From NCBI GenBank assembly GCA_959020715.1, contig CAUESV010000001.1:310001-374000 (forward strand): DNA of 64,000 bases, read 5' to 3'. The stretch is from an uncultured Collinsella sp. Its GTDB lineage: Bacteria > Actinomycetota > Coriobacteriia > Coriobacteriales > Coriobacteriaceae. Below, piece after piece: positions 50,898 through 58,770 of the stretch. How positions within the stretch are numbered: position 1 is the stretch's first letter; the number at the start of each line of letters is the position of its first letter. The translations under genes and the position numbers were made by a program. The notes under the pieces were generated by a model. That model had not been told where the DNA came from. It did no database searches and was given only the letters and a program-made list of their open reading frames with translations.

Positions 50898-51407
50898 ATG
50901 AAAAGAACTAAGGGTTTTCTTTTGTTGGTAATGATGCTGCTCGGACTGTTCTGCCTGAGTGGCCCTTCTTGGGCCGAGGCTGCCTGTCCTGAAAGTGAGC
51001 CTCAGCAGTCTTATACGGGCAGCCTGCTGATAACTGCTAAGGAGGGCGATGCCGACTCTCAGTCTGGGGTAAATCCCCTTGCCACTTTTGAGGGGGACGG
51101 CGGAACGGTCAAGCTTGACCATATTGGTAGCGGGATTTTGAGGTGGCAAGTTCTTCCGGACAAAATTGCGAACGATCCCTTCTCTTTTGCTGGAACGATA
51201 TATCTATACAAGGTTGTGAGCGGAAACCAAAAATACGTCGATTGCTATCCGACAAACGGGTCTGGAATTGCATTCACCGGCATTTCGGGGCAGATTGATA
51301 CACATGTACGAAAGGGAACCTATGTGGTGCGTTGGGTTGGAGCTGCTGCAGGCCCGATATGGATTGCGGTCTTGCGCCCCGATGTCCAAATAGGTTTCTC
51401 TCTCTAG
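50898..51407 (+). CDS. secreted hypothetical protein
   Basis: A 169-residue protein with a classic signal peptide: KRTK, hydrophobic core LLLVMMLLGLFCLSG and a likely cleavage after SWAEA. The mature part has no known domain but looks like a single beta-rich globule (GGTVKLDHIGSG, TIYLYKVVSG). The ribosome site is weak. GC is lower than in the sugar genes. It is followed 14 bases later by another unknown gene, perhaps cotranscribed. Confidence 0.7.
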   Translation: MKRTKGFLLLVMMLLGLFCLSGPSWAEAACPESEPQQSYTGSLLITAKEGDADSQSGVNPLATFEGDGGTVKLDHIGSGILRWQVLPDKIANDPFSFAGTIYLYKVVSGNQKYVDCYPTNGSGIAFTGISGQIDTHVRKGTYVVRWVGAAAGPIWIAVLRPDVQIGFSL

Positions 51408-51421
51408 ACGGGAAGTTGCTC

Positions 51422-51787
51422 ATGGACGCCATATATGACGGAGATGACTGGGTCGATCACTATACTTGGCGCCTGGTCGGCTCGAACGACAATGGGGATG
51501 TGGTGTTTGATGGACTATGTCCAAAGCATCTCCATCCTTTTGTCTCGTCGTTAATTGAGAGTTCCGCTCGTGTTGCCCCCTACAGCTCGGCATCGCTTCA
51601 TGATACGGACGTTTTGAAGACCATAAGGGAATCAATTGACGAGGGCACGATGAGCGGCCCGCTGTTTTCTCGGCTTGTGGGGCTAGATGAGATTGGCTCG
51701 AAACGACTGCTTGCGGGCGAAAAAGTGGAACTCACTTATCGGTCGATGATTTCAATCCTGCGGCTAGCCGATGTTCTTCGCAAATAA
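51422..51787 (+). CDS. hypothetical cytoplasmic protein
   Basis: A 121-residue acidic protein starting at ATG 51422, with CGGGAAGTTGCTC upstream. No signal, membrane segment or known motif. The C-terminal third (SMISILRLADVLRK) looks helical. The frame is open 90 bases further upstream into the preceding gene, but without a good start. Function not recognised. Confidence 0.6.
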   Translation: MDAIYDGDDWVDHYTWRLVGSNDNGDVVFDGLCPKHLHPFVSSLIESSARVAPYSSASLHDTDVLKTIRESIDEGTMSGPLFSRLVGLDEIGSKRLLAGEKVELTYRSMISILRLADVLRK

Positions 51788-51815
51788 ATGAGGCTTCCCT
51801 ATTCAAAAACCGAAA

Positions 51816-51892
51816 ACCCCGCCAAACGTGATTCCCCTAGGGAAAACACGCTTGGCGGGGTCGTGGCGTGATTCCCCTAGGGGAATCACGCC
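51816..51892. repeat. two adjoining palindromes sharing GTGATTCCCCTAGG
   Basis: First hairpin 51816-51861: ACCCCGCCAA with TTGGCGGGGT, and inner CGTG/CACG. Then 51865-51892 is a perfect 28-bp palindrome (GGCGTGATTCCCCT and its complement). Both carry the motif GTGATTCCCCTAGGG. The first has terminator geometry for the plus-strand genes; the second could end the minus-strand YhcH gene. Confidence 0.8.
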
Positions 51893-51922
51893 ATCAGACG
51901 AACAGCTCAGCCGAGCGGCTCG

Positions 51923-52396
51923 CTACTCCTCCCAGTAAGCATCTGCAAGCAGCTTAAAGCAGATCTTCTTGACCGGCTGTGCGCCATCGCCCGGGAACTC
52001 GAGCGTGGGCATGTGAGGCTCGCCGGCAACGAACAGCGCAAACTTGTCGTCGGCAAGATCGCCGGCGATCGAAGCGTCGGAATCGACCAGATCGTAGTCG
52101 TCCTTCTCGTCAAACTCCTGAACCAGCGTCAGGCTGCCCGTGGCGACCTTAAAGGCGTCGCGACCCTCAACGTCGATCTGCAGGTCGTGATAGCGCTGAT
52201 GCGTCTCATAGTGAGCCTCGGCCTCGGGACGCGTCGTGGGAGCCATGACGTTCGCATAGACCTTGTCGCCCAGAATCGGATGGCTGCCGACCTCGAGCTC
52301 TGCCGGGTCGTTCTCCTCGAGCCAGTCGATCAGCACGTCGAGGCCCTTGAGCATTCCGCGGTACTCCTCGATATCGCCCAATGCACCGTAAATCAT
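51923..52396 (-). CDS. YhcH/YjgK/YiaL-family sugar-metabolism protein
   Basis: A 157-residue member of the DUF386 (YhcH/YjgK/YiaL, EbgC-like) cupin family, commonly encoded with amino-sugar or sialic-acid genes. Typical pieces are MIYGALGDIEEYRG, ETHQRYHDLQIDVEG (metal-binding His and Glu) and FALFVAGEPHMP. Proposed roles include epimerase or lyase steps, not settled. It closes the run lacX2-lacC2-(nagA remnant)-yhcH on the minus strand. Start at 52396, with GAGAGGGGATTTAG. Confidence 0.9.
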   Translation of the reverse strand: MIYGALGDIEEYRGMLKGLDVLIDWLEENDPAELEVGSHPILGDKVYANVMAPTTRPEAEAHYETHQRYHDLQIDVEGRDAFKVATGSLTLVQEFDEKDDYDLVDSDASIAGDLADDKFALFVAGEPHMPTLEFPGDGAQPVKKICFKLLADAYWEE

Positions 52397-52428
52397 CTAA
52401 ATCCCCTCTCGGATCGCTTCTTTGGCGG

Positions 52429-52560
52429 CTACTCGGCAAACGCGTTACCGACGCTGTTGCCACCCACATACGCCTCGACCAGGGTAAGGTCGGGATTGAA
52501 CACGACAAACTCGGCGTCGCGCCCCAGCATAATGCTACCGCACTTGTCGTCGACATGAGC
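52429..52560 (-). pseudogene. 3' fragment of nagA
   Basis: Reading the minus strand gives AHVDDKCGSIMLGRDAEFVV and then a 24-residue tail ending VGGNSVGNAFAE and a stop. This matches the last 44 residues of the intact NagA at 55286 (AHIEDKCGSIMPGRDADFVV ... VGGQSVGNAFTE) with about 10 differences. Nothing of the preceding 345 residues is present. It sits between yhcH and lacC2, evidence that an amino-sugar gene cluster was rearranged here. Confidence 0.85.
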
Positions 52561-52593
52561 TAGCAAGCAATGCCGGGGCCGACGCCCAGGCTT

Positions 52594-53529
52594 TTACAGC
52601 TCGGTCACGACAACGCCGTTGTAGACCTCGTCCCAACGGTCCATGACCAGATGGCCGGTCATGGGATCCATGGCATTGAGCTTGCCGCAGGTGTTGGCGG
52701 TGCGCAGCACCGTCTCGTCGTCCGCGCCAGCAGCAATGGCATGCGCGAAGCCAGCGATAGTGGAGTCACCAGAGCCCGTGGCGTTAACGGCAGGGATATC
52801 GGGCGTCTTTGCGCGGAACGCACGGCCATTGTGGAAGCCAACGGAGCCGGCAGCGCCCATGGACACGACGACCCAGGGGATATCGGAGAAGCGGGCATCA
52901 GAGGCGAGCGCGGCGCGGAGCTCGTCCACATCGTCGGTGGTAAAGCTCGTACCCAAAAGGCCGTTGATCTCGGTCAGGTTAGGCTTGACCAGCTCGGGCT
53001 TAATTTCGGACTTAAGGGCGGCCTCGAGCGAAGCACCCGAGGTATCGAGCAACACCTTGGCACCGGCGTTCTCGGCAATGCCCGTGATCTTGGCATAGTA
53101 GTCTGCCTCGACACCGCGGGGCAGCGAACCCGAGATGGTGACGACGTCGGCCTTGCTCGCAAGCTCGGTAAACTTGGCGGTAAAGGCATCGAGCTCCTCG
53201 GGGGCAATTGTCGGACCGCTCTCGAGCAGCTCGGTCTGGTTGCCGGCATGAAGGATATTGAGGCAGATGCGGGTCTCGCCCTTGATGGGCACAAAGTCGT
53301 TGTTAATACCGTTGGCGTCCATGAGCTCGGCCATGTAAGCGCCCATGTGGCCGCCGAGCAGACCGGTTGCCACGACGTCGTCGCCCAGCTGACCCAGCAC
53401 ACGGGCCACGTTGAGGCCCTTGCCGCCGGCGGTCTTTTCGGGCGTCACACGGTTGACGTCATCGATAACGAGCTCATCGAGCTGATAGCGCGTATCGACA
53501 GACGGGTTCATCGTAACGGTGAGGATCAT
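52594..53529 (-). CDS. lacC: PfkB-family tagatose-6-phosphate/1-phosphofructokinase, copy 2
   Basis: A 311-residue paralogue of the kinase at 24520, with no gaps and about 86% identity by eye. GGKGLNVARVLGQLG, SGSLPRGVEAD and the catalytic NATGSGDSTIAGF are intact. Its setting with lacX2, nagA and agaS suggests it phosphorylates tagatose-6-phosphate from galactosamine breakdown. Start at 53529, with GGAGCTAAAA near ATG. Confidence 0.92.
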   Translation of the reverse strand: MILTVTMNPSVDTRYQLDELVIDDVNRVTPEKTAGGKGLNVARVLGQLGDDVVATGLLGGHMGAYMAELMDANGINNDFVPIKGETRICLNILHAGNQTELLESGPTIAPEELDAFTAKFTELASKADVVTISGSLPRGVEADYYAKITGIAENAGAKVLLDTSGASLEAALKSEIKPELVKPNLTEINGLLGTSFTTDDVDELRAALASDARFSDIPWVVVSMGAAGSVGFHNGRAFRAKTPDIPAVNATGSGDSTIAGFAHAIAAGADDETVLRTANTCGKLNAMDPMTGHLVMDRWDEVYNGVVVTEL

Positions 53530-53588
53530 TTTTAGCTCCTTATCTCGCAGGCTCCTAGTGCCTCGCGATACGAGTCGACAAAACGGAA

Positions 53589-54470
53589 TTACAGAATTTC
53601 AATCGTGAACGAGCGAACGACGGTCTCCTTGGGCTTGGCGACAAGGCAGCCGCGCTTATGCTCAAGCACGTCATCCTCATCGGAGCAGGTCGAAAGGCCG
53701 CCCCAGGGCTCAACTGCCACAAAATCGCCCTCGGGCTTACTCCACACGATGAGGTACGGAAAGCCCTCGAAGCTCAGGCGAACGCCCTTGTCCTCGCCCT
53801 TTTTGGAAATCGTGACCTGACGACTCTCGAGTACGTCAAAGATGGTCTCCGCAAAATCGAAGAGCTCGTGCGACAGGGGCAACGTCTTCCCCACCATGGG
53901 GTTCTTGGAGCGGTTTGCCACATCAATCAAGCCAGTCGATGGAACGGCGGTGCAGAGCTCCGCAGCCTCGTCCTTCTCAAAGCGCAGCTCGTAGTCCGTA
54001 TAGACCTCGCCCTCATCGAGCGGGCACCTAAAGCCGGGATGTCCACCGATAAAGAACGGCATGTCCTCGGTGCCTTCATTGGTCACCTCATAGGAGACAC
54101 GCACGGCGGCGTCCTCGAGCGTATAGCGGGCGACAAGCTTAAACGGATACGGATAATCGCTCAGCAACGCGGCGTTATCCTCCGAAGCCAGGCACATCGC
54201 CAGCTCGTTCTCACTCTGGCTCAGCAGCTTCCACTCCTGTTTGCGCGCAAACCCGTGGCGAGCGAGCTTCACATGATGCCCGGCAAACGTCATGGCATTG
54301 TTGTCGCGCAAGCCTCCGCAAATCGGAAAGCAGACCGGCGCCTGACCGGACCACACCGCGGGATCACCCTGCCACAAATACTCACGACCGTCAGCCTCAA
54401 TCGAGGTAAACGAGCCGCCGGCCGTGGAAACCTTGATAGAAATCGAATCGTTGGAAAGAGCGTATTCCAT
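53589..54470 (-). CDS. lacX: LacX-like aldose 1-epimerase family protein, copy 2
   Basis: A 293-residue paralogue of the protein at 25509, same length, with REYLWQGDPAVWSGQAPVCF, GHPGFRCPLDEGE and VAVEPWGGLSTCSDED conserved. It lies 59 bases upstream of lacC2, the same order as copy 1, so the pair was duplicated as a unit. Start at 54470, with AAAGGATGGATA. Confidence 0.88.
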   Translation of the reverse strand: MEYALSNDSISIKVSTAGGSFTSIEADGREYLWQGDPAVWSGQAPVCFPICGGLRDNNAMTFAGHHVKLARHGFARKQEWKLLSQSENELAMCLASEDNAALLSDYPYPFKLVARYTLEDAAVRVSYEVTNEGTEDMPFFIGGHPGFRCPLDEGEVYTDYELRFEKDEAAELCTAVPSTGLIDVANRSKNPMVGKTLPLSHELFDFAETIFDVLESRQVTISKKGEDKGVRLSFEGFPYLIVWSKPEGDFVAVEPWGGLSTCSDEDDVLEHKRGCLVAKPKETVVRSFTIEIL

Positions 54471-54625
54471 TATCCATCCTTTCGGACAACTGCTTTTTCA
54501 TGCAAGCGCCCGCCTCAATCCTAGTCAAAGGACAAACCCGCGCGCTCGTCGATGTGTCCGGTATCCCGACCATACAACGGGGTACCATACAGACATTGAT
54601 GCAATTACAGCTGAAAGGCCTTCTT

Positions 54626-55210
54626 ATGCGAACCATCATCCTTTATGCCTCACGCCACCACGGCAATACGAAAAAGCTCGTGGACGCCATCGTCGAGGCG
54701 CACCCCGAAATCGATACCCTCGACGTGAAGTCACTCGGTAAAAACGAGTACCCCGACCTGCACGAATACCATCTGATCGGTGTCGCCACGGGCATCTATT
54801 ACTCCGAGATCGACAAGGACATGGCACGTGTGCTCACGAACGTGCTGCAGCCGCAGGATAAGGTATTTGGCCTTATGACCTATGGTGGCAAAAACAAGTG
54901 GTACGGCAAGGATATCGATGGCATCTGCCGCATGAGGCAGGCCATCTTTATGGGTGTCTACGGCTGCCCCGGCTTTGATACGTGGGGGCCGTTCAAGCTC
55001 GCCGGCGGCGTCCAGAAGGGACACCCAACTGCCGAAGAGATTAAGGGAGCCGTCGATTTCTTCGACAAAATCGAAGATGAGTACGGCGATATCATCGTCG
55101 AAGAGTACGCCAAGCGCGAGAAGCGTCTAGCATACGAAAAGGAGCATCCTGCAGGAGGCCTGGTGGCCGGCGTTAAGCGCACGGCAAAGAAGATTGCTAA
55201 CAAGCTGTAA
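54626..55210 (+). CDS. flavodoxin-family protein
   Basis: A 194-residue protein. The flavodoxin FMN loop is YASRHHGNTKKLVDAI (residues 6-21). Then come GVATGIYYSEIDKDM, TYGGKNKWYGKDI and GCPGFDTWGPFKLAGG, a pattern seen in anaerobe flavodoxin-like proteins. The basic C-terminal tail (KRTAKKIANKL) is unusual. It reads against the amino-sugar genes on both sides. Start at 54626, with GAAAGGCC. Confidence 0.85.
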   Translation: MRTIILYASRHHGNTKKLVDAIVEAHPEIDTLDVKSLGKNEYPDLHEYHLIGVATGIYYSEIDKDMARVLTNVLQPQDKVFGLMTYGGKNKWYGKDIDGICRMRQAIFMGVYGCPGFDTWGPFKLAGGVQKGHPTAEEIKGAVDFFDKIEDEYGDIIVEEYAKREKRLAYEKEHPAGGLVAGVKRTAKKIANKL

Positions 55211-55241
55211 CTGTGAAGGTGCTTTTGAGCGTTTAACCCAT

Positions 55242-55279
55242 ACGGCGGGTCCGAGCAGATTCGGGCCCGCCGTCTTTTT
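55242..55279. terminator. terminator between flavodoxin and nagA
   Basis: ACGGCGGGTCCGA (55242-55254) pairs with TCGGGCCCGCCGT (55261-55273) with one G-T pair, followed by CTTTTTC. Confidence 0.88.
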
Positions 55280-55285
55280 CTATCG

Positions 55286-56455
55286 TTACTCGGTAAAGGC
55301 GTTGCCGACGCTCTGGCCGCCAACATACGTCTCGACGAGGGTGAGCTCGTGGTCGAACACGACAAAGTCGGCGTCGCGACCCGGCATGATGCTGCCGCAC
55401 TTATCCTCGATGTGCGCAGAGCGAGCCGGCACCTCGGTTGCCATGCGAATGGCGATATCGGCGCTGGCGATGCCCCAGTCGACGATGTTCTTGACACCCT
55501 GGGCAAGCGTGAGCACCGAGCCGGCAATGCTCTTGCCGTCGGCGAGCCAGCACAGGTTGTCCTTCATGATGACGTCCATGCCGCCACTGGTGTAGCTGCC
55601 CTCGGGCATGCCGCCGCAGCCCAGGCAGTCGGTGATGAGTACCGTGTGCTGCCAGCCCTTTGCCTGCAGCAGCGCCTTGATGGCGGCAGGGTTTACGTGC
55701 TTGCCGTCACAGATGATCTCAGCGTAGGTCTCGGGCGTGGACATGGCAGCACCCACGACACCGGGCTCACGGTGATGCAGCCCGCGCTGGCCGTTATAGG
55801 TATGCGTAAAGCAGCTGGCACCGGCGTTGATGGCGGCGATGCACTCATCGTAGGTGGCGTCGGAGTGACCGATGCTGGTCACGACGCCCTTCGCGTTGAG
55901 GGCGGCAGCATAGGTGGCAGCGCCATCGCGCTCAGCGGCCATAGCGCTCTTGACGATACGTCCGCCAGCAGCCTCCTGCCACTGGTCGAAGACCTCCTCG
56001 GAGGGATCGATCAGGTAAGCGGGGTTCTGCGCGCCCACGTGCTTCATGGTAAAGAAGGGGCCCTCCAGGTAGATGCCCTGAATGCGAGCACCGCAGAAGT
56101 CGGGGCCGCGGCCCTCGTCCGCCTGGGCAATGGCGGCGCAGGCGTCCTTGATCTGCTCGACGCCATCGGTGAACGTCGTGGGCAGCCAGCTGGTGGTACC
56201 GCGACGGGCGAGCTCGGTCGAGCTGATATCGATGCCCTCGGGATCGTTATCGGTAGTTGAGTGGTTGTAGAAGCCATGGATGTGAGTATCGACCATACCC
56301 GGTGCGATCCACGATCCCGTGTAGTCCTTAATCTCGCAAGAGGGCTCGTCGGCCTGCCAGGCGCCAAAGACGCCGTCCTCGACCATAAGATAGCCGCCCA
56401 GTTGCGGGCCTGCCGGCAAGAAGAACTTGTCAGCCTTAATTGCGTACGTGCTCAT
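55286..56455 (-). CDS. nagA: N-acetylglucosamine/galactosamine-6-phosphate deacetylase
   Basis: A 389-residue amidohydrolase. Metal-site HIHG in GMVDTHIHGFYNHST (about 56), YLEGPFFTMKH with Glu, GHSDATYDE, the HTYNGQRGLHHREPG loop and the catalytic Asp in LITDCLGCGG. With agaS directly upstream on the same strand and a mannose-family PTS nearby, GalNAc-6-phosphate (AgaA role) is at least as likely as GlcNAc-6-phosphate. Start at 56455, with AAGGAG five bases before; a GTG two codons upstream is possible. Confidence 0.92.
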   Translation of the reverse strand: MSTYAIKADKFFLPAGPQLGGYLMVEDGVFGAWQADEPSCEIKDYTGSWIAPGMVDTHIHGFYNHSTTDNDPEGIDISSTELARRGTTSWLPTTFTDGVEQIKDACAAIAQADEGRGPDFCGARIQGIYLEGPFFTMKHVGAQNPAYLIDPSEEVFDQWQEAAGGRIVKSAMAAERDGAATYAAALNAKGVVTSIGHSDATYDECIAAINAGASCFTHTYNGQRGLHHREPGVVGAAMSTPETYAEIICDGKHVNPAAIKALLQAKGWQHTVLITDCLGCGGMPEGSYTSGGMDVIMKDNLCWLADGKSIAGSVLTLAQGVKNIVDWGIASADIAIRMATEVPARSAHIEDKCGSIMPGRDADFVVFDHELTLVETYVGGQSVGNAFTE

Positions 56456-56522
56456 ATGCACTCCTTGCTTCTAAAGCAGTTGACTGTGGTGATGCTTATA
56501 CCCAGCTCACGTAAAACAAAAA

Positions 56523-56556
56523 GCGCCCGCCCGCCGTTATGAGCGGACGGGCGCCC
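56523..56556 (-). terminator. terminator after agaS
   Basis: GCGCCCGCCCGC pairs with GCGGACGGGCGC (one mismatch). On the minus strand it is followed by TTTTTGTTTTA. It separates agaS from nagA. Confidence 0.8.
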
Positions 56557-56572
56557 TTACAGGGGGACGCGA

Positions 56573-57739
56573 TTAAGCGGTGAAGGGGTGAATCGTCACG
56601 CCCTTAACCACGCGGTTGACCGTACCGGTGGGGCTCGGCGTATCGGGCGTGTTGCCCACGCGCACGGAGTTGAGCAGGCTGATAGCCTGAGCAAACATCA
56701 CGAACGGCAGAGCAAGGTAGCCCTCGGGAAGTGCCTCGTAGCCCTTAAAGGTGAAGGACTCACCCTCATAGACGGTGGCACCTTCCTGCTGAACGGCAAC
56801 GGTGTGCTGAGCGATCTCGTCGCCACCGATCTCGTTGAGGATGTCGATGTCGTACTGACGGGTGTAGGCGTCGTTGTTGACGAACACGAAGACGAGCGTC
56901 TTATCGTCGACGAAGGACTTAGGTCCGTGACGATAGCCCATGGAGGTGTCGTAGGAAGTAGCGACCAGACCGTGAGCGAGCTCGAGGATCTTGAGCTGGC
57001 TCTCCTGGGCAAGGCCACCGAAGGAGCCAGAACCCAAGTAGGTCACGCGGTTGAAGTCGCCAGCCAGGTAATCGGCGATCTCGGGCTCACGGGAGATGAC
57101 CTCCTCGCCCATCTTGGCGATGGTCTCAACCCACTCGGCCTTCTGCTCGTCAGAGGCAGTGTCGAAAATAAGGGTGGAGAGCAGGGTCATGCAGGAATAA
57201 GAACCGGTCATGGCGAAGCCCTTGTCGTTGGCGCGCGGAATGAGCAGCGTCAGCGCGTTGGGATCATCGGCAGACTCGACGGCGAGCTTGCCCTCGGGAG
57301 CGCAGGTGATGTTGAGGAACTTGACGTTGTGGACGAGCTCCTTGGCAACGGCAACGGCAGCAAGGCTCTCGGGGCTGTTGCCAGAGCGGGCAAAGGAAAC
57401 CACGAGCGTGGGATCCTCGGCGCGCAGGAAGTCGCGCGGAGCGCTCACGATGTCGGTCGTGGCGATGGGCTTAAAGTCGTAGAGATCAGTGTTGCCAGCG
57501 TGACGCAGGTACGGGGCGCAGGTATCGCCAACGTAGTCGGACGTACCGGCACCGGTGAAGACAACGGACAGACGGCCCTCGCCCATAGCGCGAGCCTCGG
57601 CCAGGAAGGCCTCGATGGCCTCCTTGTTCTCGCGATAGATGTTGAGCGTATCACGCCAAAGCTCGGGCTGCTGAGCAATCTCGGCCGTGGTGATCTGGGC
57701 GCCGAGCTCGGTGAGCTCCTCGACACTCTTCTCGAACAT
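56573..57739 (-). CDS. agaS: AgaS-type sugar isomerase/deaminase (SIS domains)
   Basis: A 388-residue protein with two SIS domains: VVFTGAGTSDYVGD and VVSFARSGNSPES in the first, and RVTYLGSGSFGGLAQES and YDTSMGYRHGPKSFVDD in the second. This is the AgaS pattern, galactosamine-6-phosphate deaminase/isomerase giving tagatose-6-phosphate. It feeds lacC2. Start at 57739, with AGAGAGAGGTATT. A GntR-type site, CTGGTAGTAACCAG, lies 62 bases upstream. Confidence 0.93.
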   Translation of the reverse strand: MFEKSVEELTELGAQITTAEIAQQPELWRDTLNIYRENKEAIEAFLAEARAMGEGRLSVVFTGAGTSDYVGDTCAPYLRHAGNTDLYDFKPIATTDIVSAPRDFLRAEDPTLVVSFARSGNSPESLAAVAVAKELVHNVKFLNITCAPEGKLAVESADDPNALTLLIPRANDKGFAMTGSYSCMTLLSTLIFDTASDEQKAEWVETIAKMGEEVISREPEIADYLAGDFNRVTYLGSGSFGGLAQESQLKILELAHGLVATSYDTSMGYRHGPKSFVDDKTLVFVFVNNDAYTRQYDIDILNEIGGDEIAQHTVAVQQEGATVYEGESFTFKGYEALPEGYLALPFVMFAQAISLLNSVRVGNTPDTPSPTGTVNRVVKGVTIHPFTA

Positions 57740-57800
57740 TTCTAATACCTCTCTCTAGAAGTAATCCTCTGACGTGCAATTATACACTTCAGTTGGTTAT

Positions 57801-57814
57801 CTGGTAGTAACCAG
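57801..57814. promoter_or_regulatory. GntR/HutC-type operator upstream of agaS
   Basis: CTGGTAGTAACCAG, a dyad with the TGGT-N4-ACCA form expected for HutC-subfamily regulators. A very similar ACTGGTAGTAACCA lies at 62092-62105 before the PTS operon. Confidence 0.8.
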
Positions 57815-57853
57815 TTAAATGCAAAGAATCACCATATGGAAACGATGCGGACA

Positions 57854-58585
57854 CTAGTTGCTACGCTGGTGGTAAACCTTGTATTTAAACTGATCGGCAC
57901 GAGCAACCGAGAGTGTATACTCCACAACCTCGTTTGACTCGTTATACGTAGTCCTGACCAAATCGAGCACAGGCGAGCCCTCGACAATTCCCAAAAGGTG
58001 GGCGTCGGTGGGACGGGCTATGCTCGCATAGAACTCCTCTTCGGCCACGCGTATCTTTTGCTGAAAGTCTTGCTCAATCACATCGTAAAGCGGCTTGCGC
58101 TCCAGCAGCGGTCGCTTTAGGGACAGAAATTGACGAACCGGTAGATAGCTGCGTTCGACCATCATGGGCATGTTGTCGGCAGAACGAAGGCGCTTGAGCT
58201 TAAAAATGCGATCACCGATACGTAATCCCATATGCTCGGCCAGATTCTTATCGGCCTCCATCTCGCAAAAATCGAGAATCGTGGTCTCGGGGTCGCGACC
58301 CATCGCGCGCATCTGCTCGGTAAAGCTGTAGGACTGCATAAGATTGGTTGCCTTTGCCGAACGGTCGGTCACAAAGGTACCGCGACCGTGCTGCCGAACC
58401 ACCAGTCCTAAACGCTCCAGTTCCTGCAGAGCCAGGCGTACCGTAGTGCGCGAGAGACCATAGCGCTCCGAAAGTTCGCGCTCGGAAGGAATCATGTCAC
58501 CGGCGCGATATTCATGGTCAATCTTTTCGGTCAGAATATCGACCAGCTGATCGTACAGCGGTTGCTTACGCGCTCCGATCGCCAT
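57854..58585 (-). CDS. GntR-family (HutC type) regulator
   Basis: A 243-residue regulator: N-terminal winged helix with MIPSERELSERYGLSRTTVRLAL and LVVRQHGRGTFV, C-terminal UTRA ligand domain (about 85-235, LKRLRSADNMPMMVERSYLP). Members of this group (AgaR2/NagR/DasR-like) bind amino-sugar phosphates. Matching TGGT/ACCA operators at 57801, 62092 and 62372 bracket the agaS and PTS promoters. Start at 58585. Confidence 0.93.
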   Translation of the reverse strand: MAIGARKQPLYDQLVDILTEKIDHEYRAGDMIPSERELSERYGLSRTTVRLALQELERLGLVVRQHGRGTFVTDRSAKATNLMQSYSFTEQMRAMGRDPETTILDFCEMEADKNLAEHMGLRIGDRIFKLKRLRSADNMPMMVERSYLPVRQFLSLKRPLLERKPLYDVIEQDFQQKIRVAEEEFYASIARPTDAHLLGIVEGSPVLDLVRTTYNESNEVVEYTLSVARADQFKYKVYHQRSN

Positions 58586-58670
58586 CCTATCCTCCCTTTT
58601 GCTCGAATTCGGCTAACTACCTAGGGTGTTAAGCATTATCAGTCCGCAACACCCGAATCATCAAGAAAAC

Positions 58671-58704
58671 AAAAGCCGCGCGCTCTTTCGAGCACGCGGC
58701 TTTT
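58671..58704. terminator. terminator after the mannose-family PTS operon
   Basis: AAAAGCCGCGCGCT (58671-58684) pairs with AGCACGCGGCTTTT (58691-58704) around TTTCG, with one mismatch. Confidence 0.85.
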
Positions 58705-58770
58705 AACATACACATGGCTTAAGGGGTCGGGGTGTGAGCCGCGTAGGGACACACCCCTCAAGCTAGAGCC

